DNA of 64,000 bases. Origin: Verpa conica (lineage: Eukaryota; Ascomycota; Pezizomycetes; Pezizales; Morchellaceae). The stretch lies in the NCBI GenBank assembly GCA_033030425.1, contig JAUFSD010000010.1, positions 310,001 through 374,000 of the forward strand, given 5' to 3'. Below, one piece after another: positions 62,500 through 64,000 of this stretch. Within the stretch, counting starts at the first letter, position 1. Each line of letters starts with the position of its first letter. Position numbers and translations under genes: made by a program. Below the pieces are notes generated by a model, which ran no database searches, was not told where the DNA came from, and saw only the letters and a list, made by a program, of their open reading frames with translations.

Positions 62500-63690
62500 G
62501 GAAACATCCATTAAAGTATTCCATACTAGGCTCGACACAGAATTCTTTTTCTTGTACCAGTGTCCAGTTCTTATGTTTGAAGGTTCTCTCATCCTTATCC
62601 ATGACATCAAGCTTTTCAGCTGCTAAACCCTCAAAATATCCCCGCAGATCCTGAACCTGAATAGGAATCGTTTCTTCCTTTCCTCTAAGGGTATAATACT
62701 GGAAGATGGCGCCTGCTGACGCTTTAGATCGCTTAGTTGACGTAGGCTCGGCACGCTTATTTTATCGCTTATCTACAAACCATAGATCGTTTTTTGCTAA
62801 TCGTAGCGTTTGATTTAAGAAATGGCAAGAGTTTTACTGGTCGCCTCGGCCTAGTAGTATACGAATTTAGTTATATATCAGATGAGTGTTGGAGTTTGCG
62901 GAGTCAGCATAAATTGGAAGAATCCTCTGTTCTACCATTGATAGGAACCTCGGGTACAGGGGGCGCTTCAGGCATAGGAGATTCAGGCGTAGGAGCGTCA
63001 GGCACAGGAGCGTCAGGCACAAGAATTTCAGGCCTAGAGTCTATCACCTATTTACTAGTTAGCTAAAGATTAGTCCAGAATGTATTCGCACAAGCCTCCG
63101 GTTCTTTGTGAATGATCTCCATCGTTTCCTGATTATTCACAACAGGTTCCCTAAATTTAAGAAGGTTATGGCTAGGACAGAAAAAGGAATTAAAGGAGTG
63201 TCGCTTAACAAAGAAAGACGAAATATCCTCCCCTGGATTTGCTGGAAGAATGTTGTCGGTCTCTTGCATATAATTAAGAGTTAGAAAGTTTTTGTAATCC
63301 TCATAAGACCGTTTGTAAGGTAAGCCATATCTATGTGTGATCGGCTCACTTTTCGAGCAAGTTAGGCTTGGTGGCCTGTTGGGTGATGGTATAGCTGACG
63401 AGACACTATTAATTGGGTCTAGAATAATTTGGGTGCCTGAACAAAACTTAATCTCAGGGTACTCACTAGGTCGAACTTGAAGAAGGAACTCCCTGATCAT
63501 TTCTCCTAGTGCTAGCTTCTCGTTCTCTAGATTATCGCCAATCTTGAATCCCAATGAAGATGCCAAAGAAAAGAACTCTGCCCAAATTATTGAGGACTCC
63601 CGTTCAGGCTTTGCTTTGGGTTTTCTGCTACCCTTTTTGGTTGGACTGATCCCATTTCTGGAAAGTGACCTATTGTAAAAAGCCAAAGCA
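62500..63690 (-). pseudogene. Orphan gene in fragments: three in-register coding-like blocks
   Basis: Block 1 (63690-63063, about 207 codons) has no ATG at its 5' end, so an upstream exon is missing or lost. It contains KKGSRKPKAKPERESS and SIIWAEFFSLASSLGF. Its stop TAG (63063) and a second TAG 12 bases further on are followed, in the same frame, by a Pro-rich repeat (VPDAPVPDAPTPESPMPEAP; about 63020-62950) ending NGRTEDSSNLC. Block 3 (about 62720-62500) reads QYYTLRGKEETIPIQVQDLRGYFEGL and FKHKNWTLVQEKEF. I could not find a phase-consistent splicing model joining them. I recognise no domain; a fungal DUF3723-type protein is possible but weak. Probably a decayed gene. Confidence 0.4.
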
Positions 63691-64000
63691 TTTTATAACG
63701 AGACTCCGCATCCATGCGCCCGCTATCATGATCCAGCACCTGTACCCACCCTGCTAGGTTTCAGTCTAAGGATTCGCAAAAGAATAAATGTAACGGGGGC
63801 ACTCCCAGGGACGGTCCCCGAAAGTACTGCCGTAACAAAAAAAACCAACAACTCTCTTTTCTAATAAGAAGCTTCAGCAGCGAGGCCTAGAACCGCTTGT
63901 CAACACGGAAGGTCGACAGTACCCGGTAATACAGGAATAAGGTTTTAGATGTGGAGAAGTAAAGACTTTAAAAGGCTCTGCTTCCAAAGAAGAAAAACGT
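63691..64000. other. Right window edge, nothing recognised
   Basis: Upstream of the fragmented orphan gene. It contains a candidate upstream start (ATG near 63713, minus) in a different frame. No repeat or promoter recognised. Confidence 0.35.

Noticed and set aside
62794..63066. Gly/Ser/Thr repeat frame on the plus strand
   Set aside because: Reverse translation of the Pro-rich repeat; the minus-strand frame is in register with neighbouring coding-like sequence.

Overview
The window comes from a filamentous ascomycete genome. The evidence is a large number of 46-77 nt GT-AG introns with CTAAC/CTGAC-type branch sites, secreted fungal wall enzymes (a CBM18 chitin deacetylase and a GH43-like hydrolase), an F-box/ankyrin protein, and Ty3/gypsy chromoviruses of the Tf1/sushi type. 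The AT-rich, gene-poor, repeat-filled background fits a Pezizomycete such as a truffle, but that placement is inference. Most real genes here are multi-exon, so I rebuilt them by joining frames at splice sites and checking that the phases agree.

Layout. 1-5 kb: an HNH-nuclease-like gene running off the left edge (its intact frame is open to base 1), an orphan gene, and a decayed HMT1-type ABC transporter. 5-10.4 kb: a hairpin element, a GGTAGCC-rich satellite, a small acidic-protein gene, a truncated PARG-like gene with a frameshift, and a 1.07-kb foldback element. 10.4-17.7 kb: a two-intron gene with a duplicated exon, split by a 6.5-kb gypsy element with 651-bp LTRs and a TCAAT target duplication. 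20.1-21.2 kb: a four-exon seven-helix membrane protein. 22.7-29.8 kb: three paralogous four-exon genes of an unrecognised family (200, 197 and 188 aa), with a foldback element and a 68-bp satellite among them. 32-34 kb: a proline-rich disordered protein. 36.8-39.4 kb: a GH43-like secreted enzyme and a small secreted cysteine-rich protein. 39.4-45.2 kb is nearly empty apart from one perfect 55-bp-arm hairpin. 45.2-51.8 kb is the densest ordinary gene region: a MARVEL-like protein, the chitin deacetylase, a GPI-anchored cysteine-rich protein and the F-box/ankyrin protein.

52.2-60.1 kb is a four-layer nest. A short ORF is broken by a TA-flanked MITE. The MITE is broken by a solo LTR (AAACC duplication). 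That LTR is broken by a full-length, apparently intact gypsy element of the same family in the opposite orientation (TATAC duplication). This young element carries gag, pol with a chromodomain, and a third ORF of 391 aa. 61.2-64 kb holds a complete second copy of the HNH gene and fragments of an orphan gene.

The genes do not form one pathway. The chitin deacetylase, GH43-like enzyme, GPI protein and small secreted protein all act at the cell wall or outside the cell. The strongest candidates for something undescribed are the three-copy gene family at 22.7-29.8 kb, the exon-duplicated gene split by gypsy element 1, and the third ORF of gypsy element 2. No tRNA, rRNA, CRISPR array or telomere was seen.
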